Source: Algoriphagus sp. CAU 1675 (GTDB lineage Bacteria; Bacteroidota; Bacteroidia; Cytophagales; Cyclobacteriaceae). From it: DNA of 64,000 nucleotides. Positions 52,215-61,467 of this stretch are shown piece by piece. The stretch spans positions 62,001 to 126,000 of the forward strand of contig NZ_JARHUI010000005.1 in NCBI RefSeq assembly GCF_029222925.1, given 5' to 3'. The position numbers and the translations under genes are program-made. A model generated the notes under the pieces. The model saw nothing but the letters and a program-made list of their open reading frames with translations, was not told the origin of the DNA and ran no database searches. Within the stretch, counting starts at the first letter, position 1. The number at the start of each line of letters is the position of its first letter.

Positions 52215-55200
52215 AAATTGGCCCATTGCTATTGGAATCTTATTGATCTTCTCCTGTACTAAGATCGAGAAAAATGAGCCTACTCTTTTCCAGGAATTAG
52301 ATCCTTCTCAATCTGGAATCGATTTTCGAAATGACCTCTCATTCGATGAGAACTTCAATATTTTCACTTACAGAAATTATTACAATGGAGGAGGCGTCGC
52401 TTTGGGGGATGTCAACAAAGATGGACTATTGGACATCTATTTTACTGCAAACCTTTCCTCCAACAAACTCTACCTAAATAAAGGAAACCTCCAATTTGAA
52501 GATGTTACCGAAAAAGCCGGCGTGGGAGGAAATCGGGCTTGGTCCACTGGAGTAGTTATGGCGGATATCAATGGAGATGGGCTCTTGGATATTTATGTTT
52601 GTAATTCGGGGGATATTTCTGGTGACAACAAGCAAAATGAACTTTTCATCAACCAAGGTGATGGGACTTTTTCAGAAGAAGCAGAAAAATACGGACTTGC
52701 TGATCAGGGGTTTTCTACCCATGCAGTGTTTTTTGATTATGACAAAGACGGGGACTTGGATGTCTATCTTTTGAATAATAGCTATCAAGCCATTGGAGGC
52801 TTCAACAAGATGCAAAACGAACGTCCCAATCGCGATCCTGTAGGTGGAGACAAATTATTCCGAAATGATGGGGAACGGTTTACCGATGTTAGTGAAGAAG
52901 CTGGAATTTATGGTTCCGTGATTGGGTTTGGATTAGGCATTACCATTGGTGATGTGAATCAGGATACCTGGCCTGATATTTTTATTTCAAATGACTTTTT
53001 TGAACGGGATTATCTCTACATCAACAATCAGGATGGCACCTTTACCGAATCCTTAGAATCAGCCATGCGATCAATTTCGGCGGCCTCCATGGGGGCAGAT
53101 ATTGCTGATATCAATGGGGATGGACTCTTGGATATTTTTGTGACGGATATGCTGCCTGAACCCTTGGAACGACTCAAGCAAGTAACCACCTTCGAAAATT
53201 GGGACAAGTTCCAATTCAACAAAAATCACGGTTATCACTATCAATATTCCCGAAACATGCTCCATATCAATAATGGAGATGGGACCTTCAGTGAGATGGG
53301 AAGGCTAGCAAATGTGGAAGCAACTGACTGGAGCTGGGGAGCCTTGATTTTCGACATGGACAGTGATGGCCTCCGAGACTTATTTGTTGCCAATGGAATC
53401 TATCAGGATATTACCGATTTGGATTACCTCAACTTCATCGATGATGAAGAAACAAAAGTCAAAATCATCACCGGAGAGGGGGTGGATTACCGAGCTTTGA
53501 TTGATCCGATTCCTGTAAACCCGGTTTCTAATTATGCTTTCCTCAATGAAGGAGATTTAAAGTTTACAAATAAAGCGGAAGAATGGGGTTTGGGCGAACC
53601 TATTCATTCCAATGGAGCAGCTTATGGAGATTTGAACAATGATGGATATCCGGATTTAGTTGTCAACAATGTAAATCGGGAGGCTCAGCTATTCATCAAT
53701 CAAACCCCTTCCCTACTTCCCGAAAATCATTTCATTCAATTGAATTTGATCGGAAAGGGTAAAAACACTGAAGCAATAGGAACGCAGATTTTGGCAAAGT
53801 CGAATGATCAGGTCTTTTATCAAGAGCAAATGCCGAATCGGGGTTTCCAATCCTCTATCGATCCCAAAATCACACTTGGACTGGGCAAAATCAATCACCT
53901 TGAAGAACTTATCATCACTTGGCCAGATAATTCTCGAACAGTTTTACAAAATGTTCCTGCTGATCAATTATTGGAACTCCGCTGGGAAGATGCAACCCAT
54001 TTTGAACCAATTGAAGAGAATCCAAAAGCAAGCATATTCTCCAAGGATAATTCCCAAAAACTAAATTTCACCCATCAGGAAAATCCATTTGTTGATTTCG
54101 ATCGAGACCGATTGACCTACCATATGTTTTCAACGGAAGGTCCTGCTTTCGCAAAAGGAGATGTCAACGGAGACGGATTGGATGATTTGTATTTTGGAGG
54201 AGCAAAAGGATTTTCAGGTCAGCTTTTCTTAGGAAAGAATAATGGGGAGTTTATCTCTTCAGTCCAAGTGGCTTTCGAACAAGATGCACCATCGGAAGAT
54301 ACGGACGCGGTATTTTTCGATGCCGATGGAGATGGAGCCTTAGATCTATTTGTTACTTCCGGCGGCAATGAATTCCCGCTTTATTCCCTAGACCTCGTAG
54401 ATCGATTGTATCTAAATGACGGAAACGGGAATTTCAAAAAAGAGACTGAGAGTGAATTCCAAGCTATCAAAGGCAGTAGTTCGGCGGTCGAAGTAATTGA
54501 TATTAATGAGGATGGAAACCCGGATCTTTTTGTGGGTGAACGATTGGTTCCATTTGTCTATGGCGCCCCGGCAAGCAGCCATATTTGGATCAATGATGGA
54601 ACGGGAAAATATGAGGAAAAAACTTCTGAACTCGCTCCTCAACTTCAAGAATTAGGCATGGTTACCGATGCCAGTTGGGTAGATTGGGATAGCGATGGAA
54701 AATCCGACCTGGTTCTGGTAGGTGATTGGATGGCTCCGACCTTCTTCCGAAATACAGGAGGAACGCTTGAAAAAATTGAAATGCCTGAAATGGAAAACCT
54801 CAAAGGTTGGTATAGAAGCCTGGAGGTTGCTGATTTGAACCAGGATAATTTACCCGACTTAATTCTGGGAAACCAAGGGTTAAACACCCGATTCAAGGCT
54901 AGCAAAGAACAGCCAATTCATCTTTACCTCAATGATTTTGATCAAAATGGATCGATCGAACAGGTATTTACAACTGTGAAAGATGGAGTGACACTTCCTT
55001 ACACACTCAAACATGAGTTGGAAATGCAGATTCCAAGTATTAAGAAGAAATACATCAAGTATTCGAATTACAACAACCAAACCTTGGATCAGATTTTCAA
55101 TTCAGATGTGCTTTCAAAATCCATCATTCTGGAAGCAAATCATTTGGAATCCGGAGTTTTAATCAACCTGGGTCAGGGAAATTTTGAATGGAAATCATTT

Positions 55201-55506
55201 CCAAGAGAAGCTCAGAAGTCCTGGGTTTTTGCGAGCCAAGTCTATGATTTCAACCAAGATGGACTGGTAGACATCCTTTTGGGTGGGAATTTAGCAGGGG
55301 TTAAACCTCAAATCGGAAAATCGGACGCAAGCTATGGAGAGTTATTGCTCGGAAAAGGCGATGGAAGTTTTGAGTTTGTCCCTAATCGATCACTCGGACT
55401 GAATCTGGAAGGAGATATCCGACATTTTGAAATTCTTCAGCCAGATCGTCTTCTAATAGTAAAAAATAATAGCTCCGCCGAAATCTGGAATTATGATTGG
55501 AAATAG
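52207..55506 (+). CDS. FG-GAP/VCBS and ASPIC/UnbV lipoprotein, second paralog
   Basis: Lipoprotein of 1,099 residues from the ATG at 52207; a TTG five codons upstream is less likely. Lipobox IFSC (C17). Same order as the first paralog: propeller with DVNKDGLLD, DINGDGLLD, DYDKDGDLD, DINGDGLLD loops; ASPIC/UnbV domain (about 507-580, ITWPDNSRTVL); second propeller with intact GDVNGDGLDDLYFGGAK and DLNQDNLPD loops. Very similar to its neighbours in the first 300 residues (ring YNGGGVALGDVNKDG), so a tandem duplication is clear. It overlaps the next gene by 14 bases. Confidence 0.88.
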   Translation: MSKNWPIAIGILLIFSCTKIEKNEPTLFQELDPSQSGIDFRNDLSFDENFNIFTYRNYYNGGGVALGDVNKDGLLDIYFTANLSSNKLYLNKGNLQFEDVTEKAGVGGNRAWSTGVVMADINGDGLLDIYVCNSGDISGDNKQNELFINQGDGTFSEEAEKYGLADQGFSTHAVFFDYDKDGDLDVYLLNNSYQAIGGFNKMQNERPNRDPVGGDKLFRNDGERFTDVSEEAGIYGSVIGFGLGITIGDVNQDTWPDIFISNDFFERDYLYINNQDGTFTESLESAMRSISAASMGADIADINGDGLLDIFVTDMLPEPLERLKQVTTFENWDKFQFNKNHGYHYQYSRNMLHINNGDGTFSEMGRLANVEATDWSWGALIFDMDSDGLRDLFVANGIYQDITDLDYLNFIDDEETKVKIITGEGVDYRALIDPIPVNPVSNYAFLNEGDLKFTNKAEEWGLGEPIHSNGAAYGDLNNDGYPDLVVNNVNREAQLFINQTPSLLPENHFIQLNLIGKGKNTEAIGTQILAKSNDQVFYQEQMPNRGFQSSIDPKITLGLGKINHLEELIITWPDNSRTVLQNVPADQLLELRWEDATHFEPIEENPKASIFSKDNSQKLNFTHQENPFVDFDRDRLTYHMFSTEGPAFAKGDVNGDGLDDLYFGGAKGFSGQLFLGKNNGEFISSVQVAFEQDAPSEDTDAVFFDADGDGALDLFVTSGGNEFPLYSLDLVDRLYLNDGNGNFKKETESEFQAIKGSSSAVEVIDINEDGNPDLFVGERLVPFVYGAPASSHIWINDGTGKYEEKTSELAPQLQELGMVTDASWVDWDSDGKSDLVLVGDWMAPTFFRNTGGTLEKIEMPEMENLKGWYRSLEVADLNQDNLPDLILGNQGLNTRFKASKEQPIHLYLNDFDQNGSIEQVFTTVKDGVTLPYTLKHELEMQIPSIKKKYIKYSNYNNQTLDQIFNSDVLSKSIILEANHLESGVLINLGQGNFEWKSFPREAQKSWVFASQVYDFNQDGLVDILLGGNLAGVKPQIGKSDASYGELLLGKGDGSFEFVPNRSLGLNLEGDIRHFEILQPDRLLIVKNNSSAEIWNYDWK

Positions 55507-58500
55507 ATTTTCGGAAATTATCCTCTTCTGTCTGGGTTTGCTTTTGTTTTTCTCCTGTGAGGTCAAAAAGGAGAAAAAGCTTTTTGAACTTTTACCCGCG
55601 GAAAAAACCGGAATTAACTTTGAAAATCGCCTGGATTGGGACCTGGAAATGAACATCCTGGAATACCTTTACTTCTACAACGGTGGAGGAGTGGCAGCCG
55701 GAGACATCAACAATGACGGCCTGGTAGATCTATATTTTTCAGGAAATCAAGTTTCCAACCGCCTCTATCTTAATGAAGGAAACTTCAAGTTTAAAGACAT
55801 CACAGAGTCTGCGGGAGTTGGAGGAGAAGACGGTTGGTCCAATGGGGTAACTATGGCTGATGTCAACGGTGATGGCCTTTTGGACATTTACGTCTGCCAA
55901 ATTGGGGATTACAAGAGCCTAAAAGGCAAAAACAGACTTTATATCAACCAAGGCGACAGGACCTTTACCGAACTGGGCCAGGAATATGGAGTGGATTTCA
56001 AAGGATTTGGGACACATGCAGCATTTTTTGATTATGACCGGGACGGTGACCTGGATTTGTATTTACTCAACCATGGAGTCAAGTCTCCAGAAGTTTTCAC
56101 CAAGGCTGAAAACAGAAGACTGAAAGACGAGGGAGGGGACAAGTTGTTCAAAAATCTGGCAGCGGAAGGAAAGAGAGGCTTTGTAGATGTAACGGAAGAA
56201 TCTGGGATTTACTCTAGTATTTTGGGGTTTGGATTGGGTGTCAGTGTAGAGGATTTCAATGAAGACGGCTGGCCTGACCTATACATTTCCAACGATTTCA
56301 CCGAGAACGATTACCTCTACCTCAATAATCAAGATGGAACCTTCACTGAGTCTTTGGAGCAATTGATTGCCAATACATCCCGCTACTCCATGGGCAATGA
56401 TGCGGCTGATATCAATGCTGACGGACTACCGGATATTTTCACTACAGACATGCTTCCGGAAGATCCTGAGATATGGATGAAGTCTGTGGGGGAAGACAAG
56501 CCCGAAGTATATCAGATCAAAAACCAGTTTGGCTATGGGGATCAATATGTCCGCAACCACCTCCAACTCAACAGAGGGAAAGCCGGATTTAGTGAAATAT
56601 CCCTCTATTCGGAAGTATTTGCTTCGGACTGGAGTTGGTCGCCTTTGATCTTCGACATGGATAATGACGGCCTGGTAGACATCCATGTAAGCAACGGGAT
56701 AGTCAAGCGCCCAAATGACCTGGACTTCATTCAATACAGTCAGGAGGCTGATCCCAGTCTGAGTTTGGAAGAGTTGCGAAATAGACAAATCGAAATGCTT
56801 CCTTCCGTCAAACTCACCAATTATACTTTCCGAAATATGGGCGAGCTGAAATTTTCGGATTTTTCCAAAAGTTGGGGTCTTGAGCAGGCCTCCTACTCCA
56901 ATGGTTCAACTTATGCCGACTTGGACAATGACGGAGACCTGGATTTAATCCTCAATAATCTCAATCAACCCGCTTTTGTTTATGAAAATCATAGCGAACA
57001 AGGAGCCAATCATTTTTTAAGAATAAATCTAAAAGCAGCTGGTCTGAATCCTTTTGGTATAGGAGCAGAAGTGAAACTATTCACTTCAAATGGTCTTTTC
57101 AGACAGCGACTCAGTACTTCCCGTGGATTTCAGTCCGGCACTTCCACTACCTTGGTCTTTGGTTTGGGTGAGCTGAACCAAATTGACTCCATTCAGGTGA
57201 AATGGCCGGATGGAATGAAAGAATCTTTTCCTGGAACCAGCGTCGACCAATTTCTAGGCCTGGAACAATTTTCCGGTAAATCCACAACCGAGTCCCAGAT
57301 CCCAGTTGGGGAATTGTCGGCGGAAAGCGAAACCAAAATCAAATGGTCACACCTGGAAAAAACAGAGGTGGACGAAGGCAAAAGGGAATATTTGATTCCA
57401 AAAAGTTTTGCTCAGTCAGGACCTGCAATCGCCGTCGGCGATGTCAATAAAGATGGCTTGGATGATCTCTATCTTGGAGGGGCCAAGGACCAAGCAGGAG
57501 TTATTTTTATTCAATTGCCCAATGGTACATTCGAAGAGGTTTTGAACCCTATCTTCCACCAACTTGCCAAGGCCGAAGATGTAGTTGCTGAATTTGCAGA
57601 TTTTAATGGGGATGGGAACCTCGATCTATATGTGGGAAGCGGAGGAAATGAGGAACCTCAGGGGAATTTATTTTTATTTGACCGAGTCTTTTTTGGAGAT
57701 GGGTCCGGACATTTCCAGTTTTCTCCCATGTCCTTACCTCCTATCGGTGAAAACACCTCCGCAGTCGCAATTCAAGACCTAAACAAAGATGGTTTGCCTG
57801 ATCTATTCCTAGGCGCATCTGTAGTTTCTGGGAATTATGGTGAAAGTCCAAAAAGCTATCTATTAATCAACAAAGGGGATGGAAGTTTCAGAGATGAAAC
57901 AGAATCTTGGTTTGGTTCGGATATAGATTTCGGAATGGTCAATGATGCTCTTTGGGCAGACCTAAATCAAGACGGAAAACCTGAGTTGGTACTGACAGGA
58001 GATTGGCAAAAGATCAGAATTTTCGCCTTTGATTCCTCAAATACACTCAAAGAACAGCAGCCCAAAGGACTGGAAAAATCAGCAGGATGGATCAATAGTT
58101 TGCTGGTTGCGGACTTCAATCAGGATGGACTCATGGATATTGGAAGTGGCAACTTAGGCCTGAACTCCAAACTCAAAGCAAATGAAGAAAAGCCAGTTTG
58201 GCTTTATCATTTCGATTTTGACAAAAACGAACAGGCAGATCCCCTGATCTTTCATTACATGGGAGAAAGGCTGGTTCCATTTGGAACACGGGACGATCTT
58301 ATCAAACAAATCCCCGGTTTCAAACGCCTTCACAATTCCTATCAGGACTATTCAAAAATCAAGGGCCCTGAGGATTTGATCCCTTCCGATCAATTAGCAC
58401 AGGTAAATCCTAAAGCAGCTTATGAATTCCGATCTGGCATTTATTTCCAAAAACGGGACGGAAGCTTTGAGTTTGAAGCATTTCCTTGGGAATCCCAATT

Positions 58501-58774
58501 GAGCCCAATTATGAGTATGAACTGGGATCCTGAAAACCAGAAGCTTGTTATTGGAGGGAACTTTAATGGGTTTAGAGTGGACTTGGGAAAATCCGGAGCA
58601 AATGCACTTCAAATTTTAACAAGGACCCCTACATCCTGGAAAACCAATCAACCTACTGAAAGCATTCCCTTACAAACAGAAATTCGAAAGCTTAAAGCCC
58701 TGAAAACCAATTCGGGAAAATTGTATTTGGCAGCGTCCAACAATGGTCCGGTCTGGTTAATTAAAGGATTTTAA
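55493..58774 (+). CDS. FG-GAP/VCBS and ASPIC/UnbV lipoprotein, third paralog
   Basis: Lipoprotein of 1,093 residues with lipobox FFSC (C22). First propeller with DINNDGLVD, DVNGDGLLD, DYDRDGDLD, DMDNDGLVD and DLDNDGDLD loops; ASPIC/UnbV domain (about 504-570, VKWPDGMKESF); second propeller with GDVNKDGLDDLYLGGAK, DFNGDGNLD and DLNKDGLPD. It is the most diverged of the three at the N-terminus (MNILEYLYFYNGGGVAAGD). The stop is followed by a promoter for the next gene. Confidence 0.88.
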   Translation: MIGNRFSEIILFCLGLLLFFSCEVKKEKKLFELLPAEKTGINFENRLDWDLEMNILEYLYFYNGGGVAAGDINNDGLVDLYFSGNQVSNRLYLNEGNFKFKDITESAGVGGEDGWSNGVTMADVNGDGLLDIYVCQIGDYKSLKGKNRLYINQGDRTFTELGQEYGVDFKGFGTHAAFFDYDRDGDLDLYLLNHGVKSPEVFTKAENRRLKDEGGDKLFKNLAAEGKRGFVDVTEESGIYSSILGFGLGVSVEDFNEDGWPDLYISNDFTENDYLYLNNQDGTFTESLEQLIANTSRYSMGNDAADINADGLPDIFTTDMLPEDPEIWMKSVGEDKPEVYQIKNQFGYGDQYVRNHLQLNRGKAGFSEISLYSEVFASDWSWSPLIFDMDNDGLVDIHVSNGIVKRPNDLDFIQYSQEADPSLSLEELRNRQIEMLPSVKLTNYTFRNMGELKFSDFSKSWGLEQASYSNGSTYADLDNDGDLDLILNNLNQPAFVYENHSEQGANHFLRINLKAAGLNPFGIGAEVKLFTSNGLFRQRLSTSRGFQSGTSTTLVFGLGELNQIDSIQVKWPDGMKESFPGTSVDQFLGLEQFSGKSTTESQIPVGELSAESETKIKWSHLEKTEVDEGKREYLIPKSFAQSGPAIAVGDVNKDGLDDLYLGGAKDQAGVIFIQLPNGTFEEVLNPIFHQLAKAEDVVAEFADFNGDGNLDLYVGSGGNEEPQGNLFLFDRVFFGDGSGHFQFSPMSLPPIGENTSAVAIQDLNKDGLPDLFLGASVVSGNYGESPKSYLLINKGDGSFRDETESWFGSDIDFGMVNDALWADLNQDGKPELVLTGDWQKIRIFAFDSSNTLKEQQPKGLEKSAGWINSLLVADFNQDGLMDIGSGNLGLNSKLKANEEKPVWLYHFDFDKNEQADPLIFHYMGERLVPFGTRDDLIKQIPGFKRLHNSYQDYSKIKGPEDLIPSDQLAQVNPKAAYEFRSGIYFQKRDGSFEFEAFPWESQLSPIMSMNWDPENQKLVIGGNFNGFRVDLGKSGANALQILTRTPTSWKTNQPTESIPLQTEIRKLKALKTNSGKLYLAASNNGPVWLIKGF

Positions 58775-58790
58775 AACTTGATGAAAATCA

Positions 58791-58821
58791 TTTGTCTCCC
58801 CCATTTATTAAGCTAGATTTG
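58791..58821 (+). promoter_or_regulatory. Promoter for the haloperoxidase-like gene
   Basis: TTTG (58791-58794), 19 bases, TAGATTTG (58814-58821): exact consensus and spacer. The start near 58827 gives a leader of about 85 bases. Confidence 0.8.
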
Positions 58822-58911
58822 GTGTTGGCAAAGCTTAAAAACCCTTGAAAATTCGGAATTTGCTTCGGCTTTCCATTACATACTTAATGTACCAGTAATC
58901 AAAATCATCCC

Positions 58912-60255
58912 ATGATTAAGTTAAGACAACTGTTGGTTCCGGCTATTATTCTGCTGACATTTTCCTGTTCCAAACCGGTAGATTACAGCAGTGCCATTAC
59001 CGATGGACAATACCTGAGTGAAGCTCAAAATAGAATTACAGAAGTAATCATCCATGATATTTTCTCTCCTCCAGTAGCAGCGAGGATCTATTCTTACAGT
59101 TCTTTGGCCGCCTATGAAGTTGCCGCAGCTGTTGACCCGGCCTACGAATCATTACTAGGTCAGCTCAATGGCTCTGAAAAAGTCAATTTCGAAGTTCCCG
59201 AAAATATATACCCTCCTTTGGCCTCCTTGGCCGCATACTACCATGTGGGTACCTCTTTGATTTTTTCCGAAGATATGGTCAATGCACACCGTGACCAAGC
59301 TTATGAGAAATTGAGAGAAAAGGGCATCCCGGATGATGTTTTTGAAGCCTCTGTGAAATTTGGCCAATTGGTGGGAGATGCTGTGAAGGCTTATTCTTCC
59401 AAAGACAATTACCACCAAAGCCGTTCCTTTCCGAAATACACCGTAACAGGAGAACCCGGCACCTGGGAACCTACTCCTCCTGCCTATATGGAAGGAATCG
59501 AGCCTCACTGGAACAAAATAAGAACCTTCGTATTGGATTCTGCAGGTCAGTTCAAGGTATCTCCGCCCCCTGCCTACTCCACTGAGCCAGGCTCTGCTTT
59601 TTACAAGCAGGCTTATGAAGTGTACAAAGCTGCGATAGAGGCCAACAAGGAAGAAACTGACATTGCAATGTTTTGGGATTGTAACCCTTACAAGATGAAT
59701 GTCAAGGGACACGTGATGTTTGCAGAAAAGAAAATAACTCCGGGTGGGCACTGGATGAGTATTGCGGCAATTGCCAGCAAAACTGCTGGCCAAGACTGGA
59801 AAGGAACTGCCGAAACCCTTGCAATGACAGGAATCTCTCTACATGATGCCTTTGTGGCTTGTTGGGATGAAAAATACCGAAGCAAACTTGTAAGACCTGA
59901 AACATACATCAATCAGTACATAGATGAGGAATGGGTGCCATTACTGCAAACTCCTCCTTTTCCTGAACACACCAGTGGACATAGCGTAGCATCAACCGCA
60001 TCATCTTATACACTGACTCAATTATTTGGTGAGAACTTCCATTTTGTAGATAGTTCAGAAGTAGCTTATGGACTTCCGATCAGAGAATATGACTCCTTCA
60101 AACAAGCTTCTGAAGAGGCCGCTATCTCCAGATTCTACGGGGGCATTCACTACATGCCTGCTATTGAAGAGGGAGTTTGGCAGGGCGAAAAAGTCGGTGA
60201 ATTGATCTGGTCGAGAGTGAACACAAAAAGCAAACAAATAGCATCTAAAGAATAA
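58912..60255 (+). CDS. Vanadium-haloperoxidase/PAP2-fold lipoprotein
   Basis: A 447-residue lipoprotein (lipobox TFSC, C19) with the full oxyanion or vanadate-binding set of the haloperoxidase/acid phosphatase superfamily: K321 and R328 in K-x6-RP, S355-G356-H357 in HTSGHS, R407 and H413 in SRFYGGIH. The C-terminal half is therefore the catalytic helical bundle. The N-terminal half is typical of long bacterial vanadium-dependent haloperoxidase relatives, not small membrane PAP2 phosphatases. It could oxidise halides with peroxide or hydrolyse phosphoesters; sequence alone cannot decide. It has its own promoter and terminator, downstream of the VCBS trio. Confidence 0.88.
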   Translation: MIKLRQLLVPAIILLTFSCSKPVDYSSAITDGQYLSEAQNRITEVIIHDIFSPPVAARIYSYSSLAAYEVAAAVDPAYESLLGQLNGSEKVNFEVPENIYPPLASLAAYYHVGTSLIFSEDMVNAHRDQAYEKLREKGIPDDVFEASVKFGQLVGDAVKAYSSKDNYHQSRSFPKYTVTGEPGTWEPTPPAYMEGIEPHWNKIRTFVLDSAGQFKVSPPPAYSTEPGSAFYKQAYEVYKAAIEANKEETDIAMFWDCNPYKMNVKGHVMFAEKKITPGGHWMSIAAIASKTAGQDWKGTAETLAMTGISLHDAFVACWDEKYRSKLVRPETYINQYIDEEWVPLLQTPPFPEHTSGHSVASTASSYTLTQLFGENFHFVDSSEVAYGLPIREYDSFKQASEEAAISRFYGGIHYMPAIEEGVWQGEKVGELIWSRVNTKSKQIASKE

Positions 60256-60261
60256 CCCAAG

Positions 60262-60284
60262 CAGCCCGAAAGGGCTGTTTTTTT
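60262..60284 (+). terminator. Terminator after the haloperoxidase-like gene
   Basis: CAGCCC-GAAA-GGGCTG hairpin (GNRA loop) followed by seven T. Confidence 0.92.
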
Positions 60285-60297
60285 ACCCAAACAACCT

Positions 60298-61419
60298 ATG
60301 GCAAACCCTATCTGGATAATGACTTCGGCTTTTGACCAACTCAACCTGGATCAAACTGTCGAAAAAGCAATTGAAATCGGCGTACAAGGACTGGACCTTT
60401 GTGTTTTCAGAAAAGACGGAACCAGAGATGACTTTGTGGCCACACATTTGGATTATGAGAATTTTGGTAGTGAGGAGGCAAAACAATTATTGGAAAAATT
60501 CAACGGAGCCCAACTTCGGCTTTCCATTGGGGCTTTTGAAAATCTTATTGGTGGAGATCCTGTACAGCGGATTAAAAATCAAAATCACCTTCTCAGATTG
60601 ATCCGAATGGCTTACCTCCTGGGAGGAGATGAAAATGACGTGAAAGTCGGGACTTTCGTAGGCTACAATCACGAATTAGGGAACCAAGATGGAGGCTTTG
60701 AAAAAAATCTTCTGGAATATCAGCGTATTTTCACTCCCATTATCCGATATGCCGCCGACTTAGGTGTAACTGTACTTTATGAAAACTGTCCCATGGAAGG
60801 CTGGAGAAGCTCCGGCCATTTCGGCACTTTCAACAACCTGACCGGTGTATTGGCTGCAAGAAAAATCATGTACGACCTTATCCCAGAAAAGAACCACGGG
60901 GAAATTTACGATCCTTCCCATGATGTTTGGCAACATACCGACCCAGTGGAGGTCATCAAAAACACGGATATGGATAGATTGAAACGTATCCATGTCAAAT
61001 CCACACGGAATTTACCCGATCCTTTTTGGGGAAATATGTATCCCATGCATCAAATTCCTGCGGATTGGGCAAAAAAGGCAGGAATCCCCTCAAGTCAAAA
61101 CCCCTGGGATCGGCACCATTATGAGGCTACACTTCCCGGTTTTGGCTTAGGTGACTCCATGGATTGGAGGGCATTTGTCAATATTTTGAAGGAAAGAGGC
61201 TTTTCCGGGCCTTTTGAAATCGAAAATGAAGCAGTGCTTTCCAAACAAACCGGAAAAATGGGAGCTATCGTACAGGGATGCAAAGCTGCAGTACAAAACT
61301 TGGCCCCCCTGCTTTATGAGCTGACCGATGAGGGATGGGTTTACCCTATGCAGGAATACAAACCACTCAAAGAGATGGACCGAAAAGACATCCCTTTGAA
61401 AACCATGGATGACCTTTAA
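60298..61419 (+). CDS. Cytoplasmic sugar phosphate isomerase/epimerase-like TIM barrel protein
   Basis: A 373-residue protein of the xylose isomerase-like TIM barrel superfamily, without signal peptide. Barrel landmarks: N-terminal AIEIGVQGLDLCVF, VTVLYENCPMEGW (Glu ligand), GEIYDPSHDVWQ (Asp and His), RIHVKSTRN (His), and GPFEIENEA (last Glu). These are the expected metal and substrate residues. The substrate is unknown. It begins 13 bases after the T-run of the preceding terminator and ends at a hairpin; it may act on a product imported by the SusC/D system, which is inference from position. Confidence 0.87.
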   Translation: MANPIWIMTSAFDQLNLDQTVEKAIEIGVQGLDLCVFRKDGTRDDFVATHLDYENFGSEEAKQLLEKFNGAQLRLSIGAFENLIGGDPVQRIKNQNHLLRLIRMAYLLGGDENDVKVGTFVGYNHELGNQDGGFEKNLLEYQRIFTPIIRYAADLGVTVLYENCPMEGWRSSGHFGTFNNLTGVLAARKIMYDLIPEKNHGEIYDPSHDVWQHTDPVEVIKNTDMDRLKRIHVKSTRNLPDPFWGNMYPMHQIPADWAKKAGIPSSQNPWDRHHYEATLPGFGLGDSMDWRAFVNILKERGFSGPFEIENEAVLSKQTGKMGAIVQGCKAAVQNLAPLLYELTDEGWVYPMQEYKPLKEMDRKDIPLKTMDDL

Positions 61420-61432
61420 AAAACTATAAAGA

Positions 61433-61461
61433 TTAGCAGCAGGCATAAGACCTGCTGCTAA
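61433..61461. terminator. Hairpin terminator between converging genes
   Basis: Perfect 11-base-pair stem TTAGCAGCAGG/CCTGCTGCTAA with a 7-base loop. The minus side has a better T-run (toward rnhA's end) than the plus side. Confidence 0.8.
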
Positions 61462-61467
61462 CTTCAT

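Noticed and set aside
48374..58774. Repeated DxDxDG sequences as a nucleotide repeat or CRISPR-like array
   Set aside because: The repeats are protein-level propeller blades with varied codons and spacing, not direct DNA repeats; no CRISPR array is present in the window.
58884..58907. Inverted repeat TTACAT-ACTT-AATGTA region before the haloperoxidase-like gene as an operator
   Set aside because: Short, AT-rich and unsupported by a second copy or a nearby regulator gene.
59155..59793. Open frame of 212 codons on the minus strand opposite the haloperoxidase-like gene
   Set aside because: Antisense to a gene with a complete active site; no domain or signal.
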